Source: [Phialemoniopsis] sp. UDSM-2020
Taxonomy: Eukaryota > Ascomycota > Sordariomycetes > Thyridiales > Thyridiaceae
Assembly: GCA_018873225.1 (NCBI GenBank)
Contig: JAEILZ010000005.1
Coordinates: 4,216,001-4,280,000 of the forward strand
Length of the DNA stretch: 64,000 nucleotides
Direction: 5' to 3'
The notes beneath the pieces are model-generated. The model had not been told where the DNA came from. It searched no databases and saw only the letters and a program-made list of their open reading frames with translations. Of this stretch, positions 29,954 through 42,709 are shown piece after piece. Each line of letters starts with the position of its first letter. The first letter of the stretch is position 1. The position numbers and the translations under genes are program-made.

Positions 29954-31460
29954 TGCGAGAGATGGACTCCAAAGGGGCTGTAAAGAAGCTTTGGGTGTAA
30001 TGGAAGTGAACTGTCGGTACTTCCTGGCAGAGAAGAACGAGGTTGGAAGCAATAGTCCTATTTATGCACTTCTTGACTATTCTTCATTACATGGACTCTT
30101 GCATCCAGCTCGGAACAATAAAAATCACCCGGGCAATATTCCACCTTTTTCCCGATGTCATGCTGTCAAAGTCCTCAGTGCAACCCCCTTGGGCCTGTCT
30201 GCGTGCTCTTGCTAATCTCGAATATGCGCCTCATTTGGGATCTGGCATTTCCTCATATGGGTGTGGGTAGGACGTTTGCTTGGCAAACCGGGTTGTGGGT
30301 TGTTGAGGGGTTGTGAGCACCCACAGGCCCGATGATCATGTCAAGATCAATCGTAAGGACGATGCTATGGGTAATTGCCAAAGGTAGGTGGCCACGGGCT
30401 GGTATGGTCTGGGCACTTTGGGTGATTACAGTATGCCACATATCTCAACTTGCTTGTACAACTAAATAGGACCTGAACGCTGCCACTTTGCATTGGGTTT
30501 GTTGCATCAGTTACAAGAGAAAACACCAAGACGAGGCGTGTTTTTGACTGCAAGTGCCTTCACTTTAAATACCGCCAAGCAATACGAAATTTCGAGCAGC
30601 TGAACAAACGATCTATTCACCATTGAGGATTTCTTCGCGATGGAAGATGTACTCTTCCAAGCTCCCTTAGCATCTTGGCGCGCCACGCCAGTCCCTGAGT
30701 TCCCCGCAACGCCGAGCAGATGCCAAAGGTGGCCAAGAAAGCCAAGAAGGCAAACACCGGTAAAACTCAATCGCCAAGCAATTGCACGGAGCCACTGAAA
30801 TAGGAATTAGAAATGCTGAATGTGGCTGCATCGTGACTAATCATCTGTTTTCTCGAGTCCCGTGATACTGTAACTTGGACAAGTCAGTCCCGGCGCTAAG
30901 TTGCACTCTCAGGGCTTTTGGGGTTACAGAATTGACGTATAAGTGTGGAAGGGCAAGAGCTGGGCTTTCAGGGTCTACGTTGTACCTGCGAGGCAGTTCC
31001 CAGCAACACATGCTTAAACAATTACGGTTTACGATAAGGAAGAACGGCATGCTATTCATGCTGTAGAGTGAGCGCAACAAACATAAGCGAAGACGAGTTC
31101 CGATAAGAGACAATTTGGCGTGTTTCCGTATGTAGAACTTTTAACCCACGGCAAGAAGGGCTACTGTTGCCTTACTAAGCTGTCCATCCGATATTGGCTC
31201 CGATCCTCAACCGGGTCGACAAGTCGAAGTCTTGCCTCTCAAGTCACAGTCTGGATCAATCAAATACAAACTTGGTCATGTCTGTGTGGAGATCTGCCCC
31301 ATATTCTTATTCGTAATGCATTTAATGTTGCTACAAGGTGCTGACCTTCTTTACGCCGCAAACGCCCGAACAATGATCCGTCATCCAAAAGAGCCCGAGT
31401 ACCAAGTATCACACCGATCATAGGTTGTACATGCATTCCATTGTAGTTCCAGTCCTTGCC
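29954..31460. other. 1.5 kb intergenic region
   Basis: No supported gene. A short frame at 30640-30798 (52 aa, Arg/Pro-rich) and other frames below 100 aa lack recognisable content. The part next to 29953 is the promoter of the esterase gene; the part near 31460 is the 3' side of the rhodopsin-domain gene. Confidence 0.4.
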
Positions 31461-32912
31461 TTAAAACGCCTTGCCTATGCCTTCCTTTTTCTCCCACTCC
31501 ACCGATACCTCTTCAGTCTGCACAATTTTGCCTGGTGGTGGCTCAGGAGTGGCTGCCATTTGGCGGAACCAGTCGTCCGAGTCACGCTTGTACTTGGCCA
31601 TCCACGAATGCGCCCAGGTTAATGATGACCTCGACGGCCTTGTCTGTGAGCCGGACCGGCGTCTTGATGAGATGGTAGTGCTGTTCCTCCCCGTGGATTC
31701 CCTGTCCCCCGTGTACATGTTGAAGTCGTGATAGAACCGCGCGGGTGCGGGCCGTACCGGGACGTCTCTGATAAGAGCCCTCAAGATCGGTATGGAGGAC
31801 GCCATAATAGTGACTGCGCTTTCTGCGGTGCCGAGAGCAGACAGCATGATTCCATCGACTGGCAACAGTTAGACATGCAGCTGGCCTGGTATGGGGAGTG
31901 TAATGACTTACTCAAATCGAACTTGTTGATCGCCCCAAGTTGGGTTATCTTCACAATGGATGCAACACCGGCACTGAGAATGTTTAGTAGATGCCGGACA
32001 TGATTGGCGGGCCTCTCCTCCATGGAAACTTACAAAACACCCATGCTCATAGCAAGCAACACGCCAATCTTTTCCTTTTTGTTCATCGTAAGAGACCAAA
32101 TAATTTTCCAGGGTAAAACTGCAAGCACGATGTCCATCGCGCCAGAGTAGCCTGTAATTTCTAGTCAATACCCTGTACATACGTTCCGGTTCTGGTTAGA
32201 ATAGTGAGACTCACAAGCAGTGAACTTGTTGTACACAATGATGACCTCCTTCGGCCAACATGTCCCTGGGATTAACGGCTTCCATAACTTCTCGCTGGGC
32301 GAACATTGTATGTAGGTCGATGCTGCTCCGAACGCGAGCACTACGTTGACCGAGATGATAACGAACCACACGAATCGTTTGGTCCATCCTTCCGAGATGC
32401 GAAGTACGGTGATTGCAAAGGACGTCTTGCTCCACATGGCAGCCAAGATCGAAAAGAAGCCACTGGTATTCGAGACGAACAGGAAGGTTGTGAGATCCTC
32501 CGGCCTAAAGTCCCAAATATGCTGACCGTACCCGATGGAAATATTGTAGGATATCAACGCTGTCTGCACGACGAGCATCACCTGGGCTTTTGTCAGTCAT
32601 TGTCTTGGCAACAGACTTGGAGATCCAACTCACCCAACTGAGGATGAGCACATAGTCGTCCCACCACAGTCCACGATGCCGAAGGAACTTGCAGTATATG
32701 CGCAGTCCCATGAACCCGGCTGCCAGCATCGTCAGGGACCAGACAGCATAGTTGAGCTGAGGCCCAAAGTTATCATGTGGAAAGCCGCTGTAATCGAAGG
32801 GCCAGCCTTTCCAATTCCCTGGCGGCGGTAATGCCGAGCCATCGGGCGCCGTTCCTGCCGACTGCGTGTTGTTCCTCCGATACAAAAAGAAGCCACTTTC
32901 GTCTTCCATCAT
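31461..32912 (-). CDS. Rhodopsin-domain (PTH11-like) seven-TM protein
   Basis: Five exons 32912-32634, 32581-32215, 32151-32034, 31973-31912 and 31858-31461 (introns 52-63 nt) give 407 aa. Seven hydrophobic segments can be followed; hallmark stretches include LRIYCKFLRHRGLWWDDYVLILSW, YGQHIWD, KTSFAITVLRIS, C-S-P-S-E-K-L-W and AMDIVLAVLPW. This is the fungal integral-membrane rhodopsin domain found in PTH11-type receptors. The C-terminal tail is polar and Ser/Arg-rich, as expected for a cytoplasmic tail. No CFEM domain is present at the N terminus. Two adjacent ATGs at 32912 and 32909 could start it. Confidence 0.88.
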
Positions 32913-34044
32913 TTGTATCTTGATGTGCCACCGGAGAAGTGGCAGTCGGGAAGGGAGTGTCTCAAAGTGGTCATCGACCGTCAGATAAGCACGTAGCTTG
33001 CGCGCCGTGACTCGCCGCTGGAAGTCGCAACATGAATTCCCGGGGAACCAAGACCAAGAAAACAAAAGAGACGAAGAAGAAGCAGTTCTTCCGAAGTCGA
33101 GTGGGGAGGGGGAACACCATGCGATATATCGGACGGCTCGGCACCGCCCAGGAACGTGGCAATCCAGGAAATGTCAAATTCCTCGTTCGTTTGCAAGTCA
33201 TCAGCCTGAAGGGAGAAACGCTAGACGAGGTCGATCCAGAGTGTCGAACCAGAGTCTGGGCGCACAGTCGAGATGGTGCAGAGGCCAAAGCGCAGAGCCG
33301 GGGTAGAAACGTCGACTGGTCGCCGTGCGGCTTCGTGATGGAATCAAGGCGTAGGCACTAACCGAGCATGGCAATTCTGGATTGAATACGCGACCATTGG
33401 TGTCTTGTTCGGCACCGGGATCTTGGTCTGGCTGCTTGACAAATTCTTCTGGGGGCATGGATCTGTTGCGAGCCGTGTCGCAGATCCGCATTAAGGCAGA
33501 CGGGGTTTGGTGTCTCACAATGCGCCACAGCCCAGACAAGTTCATGCCCAGGTTTTCCCCATGCCCCGGATTGGCCCGTGAGGGTTGATCGCTAGCTGTT
33601 TGTAAACCTTGCTTACCTGCCGTTTCGGCAATAGTTAAAACCAGACTGGTCCAAGGACTTTATGCTTCAAGGGAGTAGAGTCAACTGCTCGGGCGTGAAG
33701 TCCCTGGTCAAACGGGGCTTCAGACCTGGGGAATCTCGGCCCTCATGCGCTCGGACCCTTTCTCGAAGCTTTCATCGACACACACCACATGGCAAACAAG
33801 GTATTGACTAGTGCGCCAGATCTTGATCTGTCCGTTCCGATCAAATTCTGTCTTTGCAGAGCAGGGGCTACGAAGTGGTCGTATTATTCTCCAGCTGAGC
33901 CGTCGCCACCACCAAAGCAAGTATTTACTGCTACCCACAGCACTAGCTAATGCGCGGCGTCATAAGTACAGTCGGCGTCTGTTGAGACTAACTGTGAGGC
34001 TCTAGATGCATTGATCATATTCGCGAAGCCTATCTGTGTTTGAA
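32913..34044. other. 1.1 kb intergenic region
   Basis: Upstream of the rhodopsin-domain gene and downstream of the glycosidase-like gene. A lysine-rich frame near 33032-33361 has no recognisable domain. No gene supported. Confidence 0.4.
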
Positions 34045-36852
34045 CTAGAGAGCGGGACGCATGTCCTCGTGAACGACCGTCCAGGTTCCGTCCTTCGGGA
34101 ATCCTGGAGCGTCCTCTTGGCAACCTTGCCATCCTGCAGTCATGAAGGAGACTAATGAACCATGTTGTCAGCATTTCTATCACATAATGTAAACTTAAAG
34201 TCAAGAAGCGAACTCACTTGCGTAGAGGAAAGCAGCATTCCCTGGGATGAAGGGCGGGGGGGTTGCACCTGCGATGCCACGTCAACAGAAGAAAGCTAGA
34301 AGGTTGCCGGTACTGCACTTACCACCATCAGACCGAGATGCAAACCCTAAAAAAGCGCGGTCAGATTAGCAAGTGGCGTGCGTGATTTAAAGCGACAAAG
34401 CTTACCGGCATCGTCAAAAGACCAATACTCGTACTGTGTCAGGAGCTTGATAGCCCGTTCGGGGTTTCCGACCTTAACCGAATTGATAGCAAAGACAGGT
34501 CGGCCCCAGCCTGTGATTTTCTCATCATGCCAGACTTCCATCACCCGGTCTGCAGTTCGTCGTGCGATCTCAGGGTCCACGGCCGGGGTGTTAGGCAGGA
34601 TGCCGCGTAGCATGATGACACTGCGCGGATCCTTGATCAACTTGGCGTCATCCCACCACGAACTATTTAAGCCCTCATATACGGTGTACAGTCCATCGTC
34701 CGCGATGGGCGGCGGCGCCATATGCTCGGAGACTTGGACCCACTGCTCGGGGACGGGCTGGCCGAGACGCTGCTTCCATTGGCAAGCGATGTCAAGCCCA
34801 TACTTCCAGTATGCGACCTAGTTACAGTGATATGGACATAAGATTTTCCTGTAAGTACTTACCAAGACGGACTTAGGACATACCTCGTAACCCAGATTGA
34901 CGCTTTCCATCACTGGAGTATTCTCCGTAACCCCTATGGCACTGCAACCAGTGAGCTTCCAAACTATACGACGACTTTCGGTTGCGCTTACGGTGGCCCG
35001 AGGTCATAACGCCCTGAGGTGTCGTTCTTCCATGCATATGATACCATGTAGTCCGCCGCGGCCGTCAATACCTTGTCCCATGATTGGAGCATCTCGAGGG
35101 TTGGTGAAGCTTGGTAGGCGAGCTCAGCCAGGTACATCGTATGTGGCTACGAGGTCGAGTTAGCAATTCGAGCATCGAGCTTGCATAGAGGGAGAGGGAA
35201 TCTGTACCTGTTGCCAGTTCAAAAAGGCATTGATGCCTCCGGGAGAGCTGTGCTTTGTCACGAGCTCGGTCATCTTGGGCCATCTTGCTCCATCCCAGCC
35301 CATGTTCTTCGCCCTTTCGATCGAAGAAGGCAGCATTGTGTTGTACAGCTCTGGGAAGATTCTGTCGAAATATCTCTGACGGCCCCAGGTAGACCAGTGA
35401 CCGTGATGCCAAACCAGCATCTCCATATGGAATTTGCCTTCACAAAGGTCAGTCTCTCTAGTCGGATCTAAGCGTACCCCAGGATTCGGGGAATTGGGTG
35501 GGTAGGTTTACTTACCATACCAGCCATTGTTCATAAGCCCACTTTCCTGGGGAGACTGGCCCGTCGCTGCGCTGTTCACTCGAACATGGTATTGTGACAA
35601 GATGATTCGCCGCTGTAGCTCATTTGCGCTAGGGTTGGACGAAGAGCTGAGGTCAACGAACCCGCCATCGTTCCAATACTTGTTCCACTCCTCCGGATTC
35701 CGCCCTTGGATCTCACTCGGCAGATCTGCGTTCCTTTTTTCCGGAGAAAATTGAGCAGTGAAACTCATCGTCGATGTTTGAGAAACCGGAGAGAGTGTAT
35801 ATTGATGTGCCGTGCGAGCGTCAGTGCCGTGCTGTTTGCTCGGCGACAGGTTGAGACGAGAGCTCTGCGGCCAACGTAGATTGACATGATAACTTGTTGC
35901 CGGTAGCTTATGGAGTATGTGTGCTCGGTCTCCGGTGACACAGCCCTTGCTCATAGTCGTTGAATGGTTGGCTGGAAAATCGTAGGACCCAACAAAGACC
36001 TCAAACTTGTACTTCGTCGTATGGATTGGAGGGAAGGGGAAGTCCAGGTACACTTTGAGCGCACCAGAGAGGATCAGGTCAGATTCAACCTGGAATGCCA
36101 CGGCATCCGAGTCAAAGTCACCCTGAGTGATGACTTTGACATATTGACCGTCCACCTTGAACGATGATGTGATGATGCCATTCCAGACATCAAGTTCTTG
36201 GTGGGGTTCCGAAATCTGAGAGGGCGAGATGGCGTCATTGTTGTAATAAAGACCAATGCGACCTAGGTTGATGCGGTTGGGATTGCCAATCAACCACTGC
36301 GTCACATTAGGGAGATTCTTGTCTGTGTCGTCGTATGAGACGTTTCGCCCATGAGTGAGGTATGGTACTCCATGATAGTCGCTTAACTGTTCACTATTCG
36401 AGGCCTCTTCATTAGTTGAGATACTTTGAAAGGTAGATCGTGTCTCTTAAAAGGATATATGCAACTTACCCGTTTGTGGGTAACGAGTCGTTGTGCCAGG
36501 CCCAGCTCGATAGAGTGTTGAAAGGCAGAAAGGTCTTGAGTGAAAGGCAGTACATGAGTTAGCATTTAATTCAAGGGCTTGGATCAATACGAGCGTGTAT
36601 ATGTACCTGCATGCCTGTGTTGTCTACATTGAAGGCAAAGTTTCCATTCCCAACTTGGAGCGGTGTGGTAGCGTTGGTAATCAGTTCCTTACGAACCACA
36701 TTGTACCTCTTGACTACATCTTGTCTGAAAGACGGCGTCAGCAAGGTATCGACAGGAGGCTTCGTGCAACACAACTGCTCAACATACCTATCGATGCGTC
36801 CAGCCACTAAGGCCGGTAGCAATGCGGCACACCATAAGAGACTTGAAACCAT
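34045..36852 (-). CDS. Secreted six-hairpin glycosidase-like protein (11 exons)
   Basis: Exons 36852-36788, 36724-36607, 36534-36470, 36393-35516, 35437-35208, 35146-34992, 34941-34884, 34817-34406, 34346-34323, 34268-34218 and 34151-34045; every junction is GT-AG with matching phase, giving 720 aa. Signal peptide about residues 1-19 (MVSSLLWCAALLPALVAGR). The N-terminal part (FNTLSSWAWHND, HGVPYLTHGRNVSYDD) forms a beta-sandwich-like region; the rest (WNKYWNDGGFVDLS, FHMEMLVWHHGHWSTWGR, NWQQPHTMYLAELAY, WSFDDAGGFASRSDGG) reads as an (alpha/alpha)6 barrel of the six-hairpin glycosidase superfamily, related to clans containing GH65 and GH95. The substrate is unknown. Exon 9 is only 24 nt. Confidence 0.85.
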
Positions 36853-37478
36853 GGTCACGTCTGCGTTACACGCGATAGCCCGTTCCTGCTCTTGGGATGT
36901 AACCCCTGTGGTTCTCCAAAAGTCGCCTTTATGTTATTTTCTGACTTGACGGCCATGAGCTCTACCCCGGCAGTGATCGACATGGAGTCTAGAACAAAAC
37001 AAGGCGCAATCACCGACCATGGGGAGACACGCTGTGTTCACCGCTCTCAATTGACCCGAAAGCCTAGCTAGCGAGAGCTCGTCATGACGGAGTTTACCCC
37101 AGAAATTTTCCGGACATGAAAATCGGTGGGTCGCCAAAGGGGGGAAATAGAGAAGAATTGGGGAGCCTCCGCATTCTACTCCGCATTTCGGGCATTCGGT
37201 AATTGACATCCGGAGCTTTGATATCAGTTACTGCTCACTGATGACGATGGCACTGGTACACAATCTAAGCATAGGACCATCGCAGAAGACGCAAGAGGTT
37301 GACGTTGTAAAATTCTACTTCCATTCTCTACCGGCAACATAAACTTCAGCTTCACGATTACTATGAGCGGTCGCACTCGAGGCGACGCGCATTGATAAAC
37401 AACGAAAAAACCACCAGCCCGTCTCGATACCCTGTGCTCGATCCACCATCAGCGATGAATCGGAACGAAGCTCCTTTG
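36853..37478. other. Intergenic region
   Basis: Promoter of the six-hairpin gene and 3' flank of the chitin-binding gene. No gene supported. Confidence 0.4.
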
Positions 37479-38324
37479 CTAATCACACTCTCCGAACTGA
37501 GGCTGACATCTGACAACCGTGGAACAAAACTGCGAGTCATTACCGCAGTAGCCGAATTGAGAACAGCAACGCCCGAACGTTGACCCGATGCAAGTGACTC
37601 CATTTCCACAGGCGCCATCCGTGCTAGACCGCATACCGGCCGGGATGCTGGGAGACGGGGCGGCGCTTGTGGGGGGCGTGGTCGGTGTGGTGGCAGGGGG
37701 CGGTGCGCTTGTGGTTGGCGGCGCCGAAGATCCTGGAGGAGGTGCTGATGAACCGGGAGGAGGTCCCTGGCCACAGGTGCCGAATTGAGATTGACAGCCA
37801 GTGCCGCAGAATTCTGTGCTGGAGCCGCACCAGAAGAATTGTGAACAGCAGGTCCCGAATCTCGAGCCCACGCAGCCGGTAGTGTTGCCGCACATGCCGT
37901 TCTGACTGATGGTCAGGCCCGATGGGACCGGAGCTGAGGTGCTCGGCGTGGATGGGCTGGTGCTGGGAGGTGTCGTAGGCGGCGTAGTCGTCGTGGGCGG
38001 CGTCGTGGACGGAGGCGCAGCTCCTCCGCAGTTGGCTCCGCAGCATCCAAACTGAGACTGACAGCCCACGATGGCAAGACAGAACTGGTCTCCGTCACCG
38101 CAAAAGCCGAACTGGGAGCAACAAAGGTTGTCCGCACACTTTGCATTCCCGCCGTCCGCGCCGCAACGGCCTCCAGTCTGCCGCCGGCCCAGGGAATTGG
38201 CCATCTCGTACTCCAGCTGCTTGATGCTCAGCTCCAGGTCGACAGCATTGCCGGGTGATGACATGCAATAGGCAACCCCTGAGAGGCCTAGGCCAATGGC
38301 AAACCCGAGTCGCGCCCACCGCAT
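37479..38324 (-). CDS. Secreted protein with three CBM18 chitin-binding domains
   Basis: Intronless 281 aa. Signal peptide about residues 1-20, then three hevein-like CBM18 modules each with the CCSQFG(F/Y)CG core (the middle one is CCSQFFWCG), separated by Pro/Thr/Ser-rich linkers containing PPGSSAPPPGSSAPP-type repeats. No catalytic domain follows. CBM18 modules bind chitin or GlcNAc polymers. Fungal proteins consisting only of such modules are candidate effectors that shield hyphal chitin or bind fragments, which is inference here. All eight cysteines per module appear present in modules 1 and 3. Confidence 0.9.
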   Translation of the reverse strand: MRWARLGFAIGLGLSGVAYCMSSPGNAVDLELSIKQLEYEMANSLGRRQTGGRCGADGGNAKCADNLCCSQFGFCGDGDQFCLAIVGCQSQFGCCGANCGGAAPPSTTPPTTTTPPTTPPSTSPSTPSTSAPVPSGLTISQNGMCGNTTGCVGSRFGTCCSQFFWCGSSTEFCGTGCQSQFGTCGQGPPPGSSAPPPGSSAPPTTSAPPPATTPTTPPTSAAPSPSIPAGMRSSTDGACGNGVTCIGSTFGRCCSQFGYCGNDSQFCSTVVRCQPQFGECD

Positions 38325-39502
38325 GTTGTCTGATTTCTCAAAGATTCAGTAACCTTGAGCAAGAGGCACGAAAAGAACCTTGCGCGCCCGAGTCTCGTGG
38401 AAAGTGAGGCATGCGTACAAAAAATATATCTTTTTGAAAAGATCTGCAGGGCTGGAGCGGCCGCATGCATCGGGATATAAAGGGCTCATGGAAGCAGACA
38501 CATCCACAATTTGGGGCCAGGCACAGAGCAGGACCCGATATTGGTGCAATATCGATCCATTCAATGGGTAAGAGGCCCCTCCAACAGGTCGAAGCGACTT
38601 CAATATCATACCCCAAGCCGGGACTTCGGCCGCGGAGTGTTGTCGACGAGGACAACCCAGGCAGAATGTGGGATGATTTGTTGACATTAATTACTAGATT
38701 ACTACGGAGAAGGCCTCGAGCAAGACGCGAGGTTGAGGCTAAATTCCGGCTCGCCGTCGTTTTCATTGGAAGCTTGCTTGGCACCGGGATCCCGGCCAGA
38801 CGCCGACTGATATGTGTAGTAGCATGGCGCTTCGTATCACGCGAAAGATCTAGGGGCTCTCGGAAGCGCCCGCAAGCTGGAAACTGCTATCAGGCATGAG
38901 ACAGTAAAATACACACTCTTGATTCTATCCTATGTGAGCCCCTCACTCATGTTGCTTCGGTCATTGCATGACTTGAATGGTCCTTGCTCCTTGCAATTAG
39001 CCATTTTGCCCGGCTACGACCACGGAGGGCGCGAGCCGCTTACGACGCTTCCAATATGTGATGTATCTCATAGCATGACATGGGTAATATCATTACAGCG
39101 TCTCTTATCTCTCTTCCCAGTGGGTGTACTTTCGTTGTCTTGATGCTACTGAACATTTCTTTTAGGGAAGCACTGATGCAACAGAAGGGAGCAGGTGGAG
39201 TCGAATGCATGAGCAGCATATTGTCCCCCATGTAACACTAAGCTCAGGGTAAATGAGAACTTCGGCGCAGTGAAGCCAAGAAAACCCCCGCGTCGATCCT
39301 TTCGGATAATATCCGAGCCCTCGAGAACGGCCCGTCTTGTCAGGTACCCAATGGGTGCCAGCACATCTCAGCTGAGGAGCTCCCACGTGTGTGCAATACC
39401 TCGTAGCGAAGAGCACCACAGGGAACAGGACCTGAAATGGTAGGTACAAAGTATATTGATAGGGTTGCCCAAGCATTCTAGAACTTTCCATGTCACAGTA
39501 CC
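38325..39502. other. 1.2 kb intergenic region
   Basis: No supported gene; several frames under 150 aa have no recognisable content. Includes the promoter of the CBM18 gene. Confidence 0.4.
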
Positions 39503-40147
39503 TCACTCCCAGTTTTGTTGGATCACATCCACGATAACCCCATGGTCCTCGTGTTGCTTGAGACCGCTCACAACCACAATGGCCACGACCCCTTCAACGC
39601 CCTGCACGCGAATGGGTATAGCTCCACCGTGAATGGCATACTCGTTTGTCTGCTCGGGGTTGACTCCATACTTGGCCCGAAAATTCTCCTCGTCGCCATT
39701 GAATTTGCAGTGCATTAGCCAGGTGCTGCAACCCCATCGCAGCACAGTATTTCGCTTGCGGCGCACCCAGATCTCGTTGTCCGGCGACGTACCGGTGCCA
39801 GTCACGCAGTGGAAAAGGAGCTGGCTCGTGTTGGCAGTTGCAATGGAGATGACGGTGGGTTGCTCTGCTGCCAACGGGGCGAGCCTGGCATGCAGGAGAT
39901 GACCCAGGTGCCATGCATCATCCACGGTGAAGGAGCTCAAAGTGAAAGAGTCGCATTGACTTTTGACCTGGTCAGGCTAGTAATATTCGAAAGAGACCGT
40001 CAACACGTGCGCCCATGATAGTAGAGTAGACCAGGGTGATCATATGTTACTTACGTCTGTCGGTGGTGACGGGATGGGCTTGGGCGATTCCGATGCATAT
40101 GTGCTTCCCTGACCGCCATCGCGGCGACGCCATACTTTCACGGCCAT
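39503..40147 (-). CDS. UPF0303 / haem-degrading-domain (HbpS/GlcG-like) protein
   Basis: Exons 40147-40055 and 39976-39503 with a 78-nt phase-0 intron give 188 aa. The first exon is a short basic leader (MAVKVWRRRDGG). The second carries the UPF0303/HbpS-like fold: FTVDDAWHLGHLLHARL, ISIATANTSQLLFHCVTGTGTSPDNEIWVRRKRNTVLRWGCSTW, YAIHGGAIPIRV, GVVAIVVVSGLKQHEDHGVIVDVI. Proteins of this group are small, cytosolic and often induced by stress or specific carbon sources; the biochemical role is not established. Confidence 0.85.
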
Positions 40148-40832
40148 TGTTAAGTTAGATGACACAAGATATGGTAGGTGTCAGGAGTGAGGCGTTTGAC
40201 GATGATGTAGAGCAAAATCTTTTCATCTCTCGAGATCTTGTGAGGGTCCTTTTTCGGTGATTTCCTCAAAGTGGAGAATGGAGGGGGCAAGAATGACCAA
40301 TCGACTCCACAAGCAATGCCTGGAAAGTGGAAGTGCCCTCGACTCTGGTGATATATTACATCGACCTTTGTTGGTCACGATGCTTTTCGTTCTTCGATTT
40401 TGATGTTTTTGATCTCCTTTGTCCAAGGTGAGAGCGCGCGGTGGTAGCGGTTGTTTCCTCAAAAAGTTGCCAGACTCCCCGAAACAGACAGATGAGGTCA
40501 TCGTTGGGGGAGATTTCGTTACGGAACTCTTGAGCGGGGCAGTAATTCTGGTGCGTAGAAGACTAACAGCGTGAACCTCTTCGAAGACATAGTGGATGCG
40601 GTAGCCCATGTACCCTGAGATAAGCAAGCGGGGGCGTCATGGATGCTTCTATGGCGTATTGGCCTGGAGGTCTAAAAGTGTGGGCCACGGGCTGAAACAC
40701 ACCGGACAAGATCATTGATTCATACATTCCACTGCTTAGATTCCATGCCCCGTGCTTCAACACGGACCTGGACACGGACAGTTGGGGGAACTGACTTGAA
40801 CTATCGAGCCTCAACTTCAAGACAAGACAAAC
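40148..40832. other. Bidirectional promoter region
   Basis: Head-to-head between the UPF0303 and transporter genes. No gene supported. Confidence 0.4.
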
Positions 40833-42253
40833 ATGATGGCGACGTCAGGTCTGTTAGAGTCATTCGTGGGCGCCATCCAGGCCAGTCTGTCCGTCCTTCT
40901 CGTGATTTGCTACGGAGGCATTGCCGCATGGCTTGGAATCCTCAACAGTACCAATACGAAGGCCGTCTCCAAGGTCTGTGTGCGCATGTTCCTCCCCGCG
41001 CTGCTTGTCACCAAGATCGGATCCGAGCTGCATCAAGGTTCGGCCGCTCGTTACGGAATCATCTTACTCTGGGCCTTAGCCTGCCATCTCGCATCCTTCT
41101 TGGCAGGCATCGTTGCACATCTTGCATTCGGAATGCCTGACTGGACAACAGTTGCACTCATGTTCAATAACACTACCAGCTACCCGCTGTTGTTGATTGG
41201 TGCCCTTCAGGAGACCGGCATCCTGAAAAGCCTCATCGTAACTGATGAGTCAGCACTGGATGCAATTGAGCGAGCCAAGTCGTACTTTCTCGTCTTTGCT
41301 ACAGTATCCAGCTGTCTAACCTTCGCCGTCGGTCCTCGATTAATTGACTCGGAACACGCGCCAGAGGACAATGACAAGTCAACAGACTCTACGCAGGACC
41401 AGCCATTATTACATGGCGACATCGAGGAAGTGGACGAAGCCAGTCGGCTGTTACCGCCTCATCCTGCAACACCTGAGGATGGGCCGCGCCTTCACAATTC
41501 TTTCTTTCCTTCTCGTCGCCAGTCCCTATCCGGGCCATCACAAACCCGGCATGGCACGGCTGACCGAAGAATGGGACGCTTTGTACCCAAAAACTACTGG
41601 AAACGCCTCAGTCCTCGAACCCGATGGTGGTTTCTTCTGCTCTCTGATTTCTTCAATGCACCTCTTGTCGGTGCTGTCTTGGGAGCTGTGATCGGTCTGG
41701 TGCCCTTTCTGCATAGGGCGTTCTTCAACGATACGACAGATGGTGGTATCTTCACCGCTTGGCTGACTGCGTCCTTGAAGAACATCGGAGGACTCTTTGT
41801 CCCCTTGCCTGTGGTGGTTGCAGGGGTCTCTCTGTATACCGCAATGCAGGAATCCAGATCACAGGATGGTAGGTCTGGCATAGGTTTGCCCTGGATACCA
41901 GCAATCTTCATCCTCATCATACGCTTCGTCCTCTGGCCAATCATTTCGATCACATGCATCTACCTACTCGCATCCAAGACGACTATTCTCGGCGACGATC
42001 CCATGCTGTGGTTTGCGTTGATGTTGATGCCGACCGGACCACCTGCGATGAAACTCATCACACTTGTTCAAGTCAGCGATGCAGATGCAGAGGATGAGAC
42101 TAGCATTGCAAAGCTCCTAACGGTGAGTATGACGTCCACTGCCATCTCGCCGTGTATTACTGATGACGACATCAGATTTCCTACCTCATATCTCCGATAC
42201 TATCCCTGACAGTGGCGGCTGCGTTGAAAGCCGCCCAAATGGCGATGCGTTGA
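40833..42253 (+). CDS. Auxin efflux carrier (AEC/PIN-like) family transporter
   Basis: Exons 40833-42122 and 42176-42253 with a 53-nt intron near the 3' end give 455 aa. Five N-terminal TM segments (VLLVICYGGIAAWLGIL, ARYGIILLWALACHLASFL, MFNNTTSYPLLLIGAL) are followed by a long hydrophilic loop (about residues 170-265) and five C-terminal TM segments ending MLMPTGPPAMKLITLVQVSDADAEDETSIAKLLTISYLISPILSLTVAAALKAA. The NTTSYPL and GPPA segments are typical of fungal membrane transport (Ecm3-like) AEC proteins in the ER or plasma membrane. Unspliced reading would end early in a wrong frame, which supports the intron. Confidence 0.92.
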
Positions 42254-42709
42254 GCCCGCTGTAATGGGTGTGCAGCTATGACCGGAGGCGCGCCGACACA
42301 GCGGGCTGGAGGTTCTTGTAGAGAGTTGGTACTGCGGCGGTCGAATCACATTATGTCTTATTTCAGAAATCAGCTTATGAATGTTGCTCGGGCTATGTGC
42401 TTCTCTTCTCTCCGACGCAGTGTCCCGTGGTTGATACCGGCTAGATCACATTGGTAGTTCTGTTCGGCCGGTTTATGGATGTGGGACTGGTCCGCCGACT
42501 CGGCGGAGCGGCGCGGCGGAGCAGAGCCGGGACCCGATCTTGACTCTTATACACAGTGATCACGGAAACAAAGTATTTAAAACATGCGATCGAGATGCTT
42601 TGCAAAAGAGATCCACACTGCAACTTTTGATACCTCTTCATGCAATTTCATTTATTCTGTGCAAAGATCTGCACAAAGGCAACTCCACCCTCGCTTCGCC
42701 GCCGTAATC
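42254..42709. other. Intergenic region
   Basis: Promoter of the aldo/keto reductase gene; GC-rich CGG/GCGG repeats near 42490-42530 and a TATTTAAAA stretch at 42570-42580. No gene. Confidence 0.4.

Noticed and set aside
30640..30798. 52-codon frame in the 1.5 kb gap
   Set aside because: Arg/Pro-rich, no homology recognised, no splice partners.
33032..33361. Lysine-rich 109-codon frame upstream of the rhodopsin-domain gene
   Set aside because: Composition bias only; overlaps a promoter and has antisense frames of similar quality.
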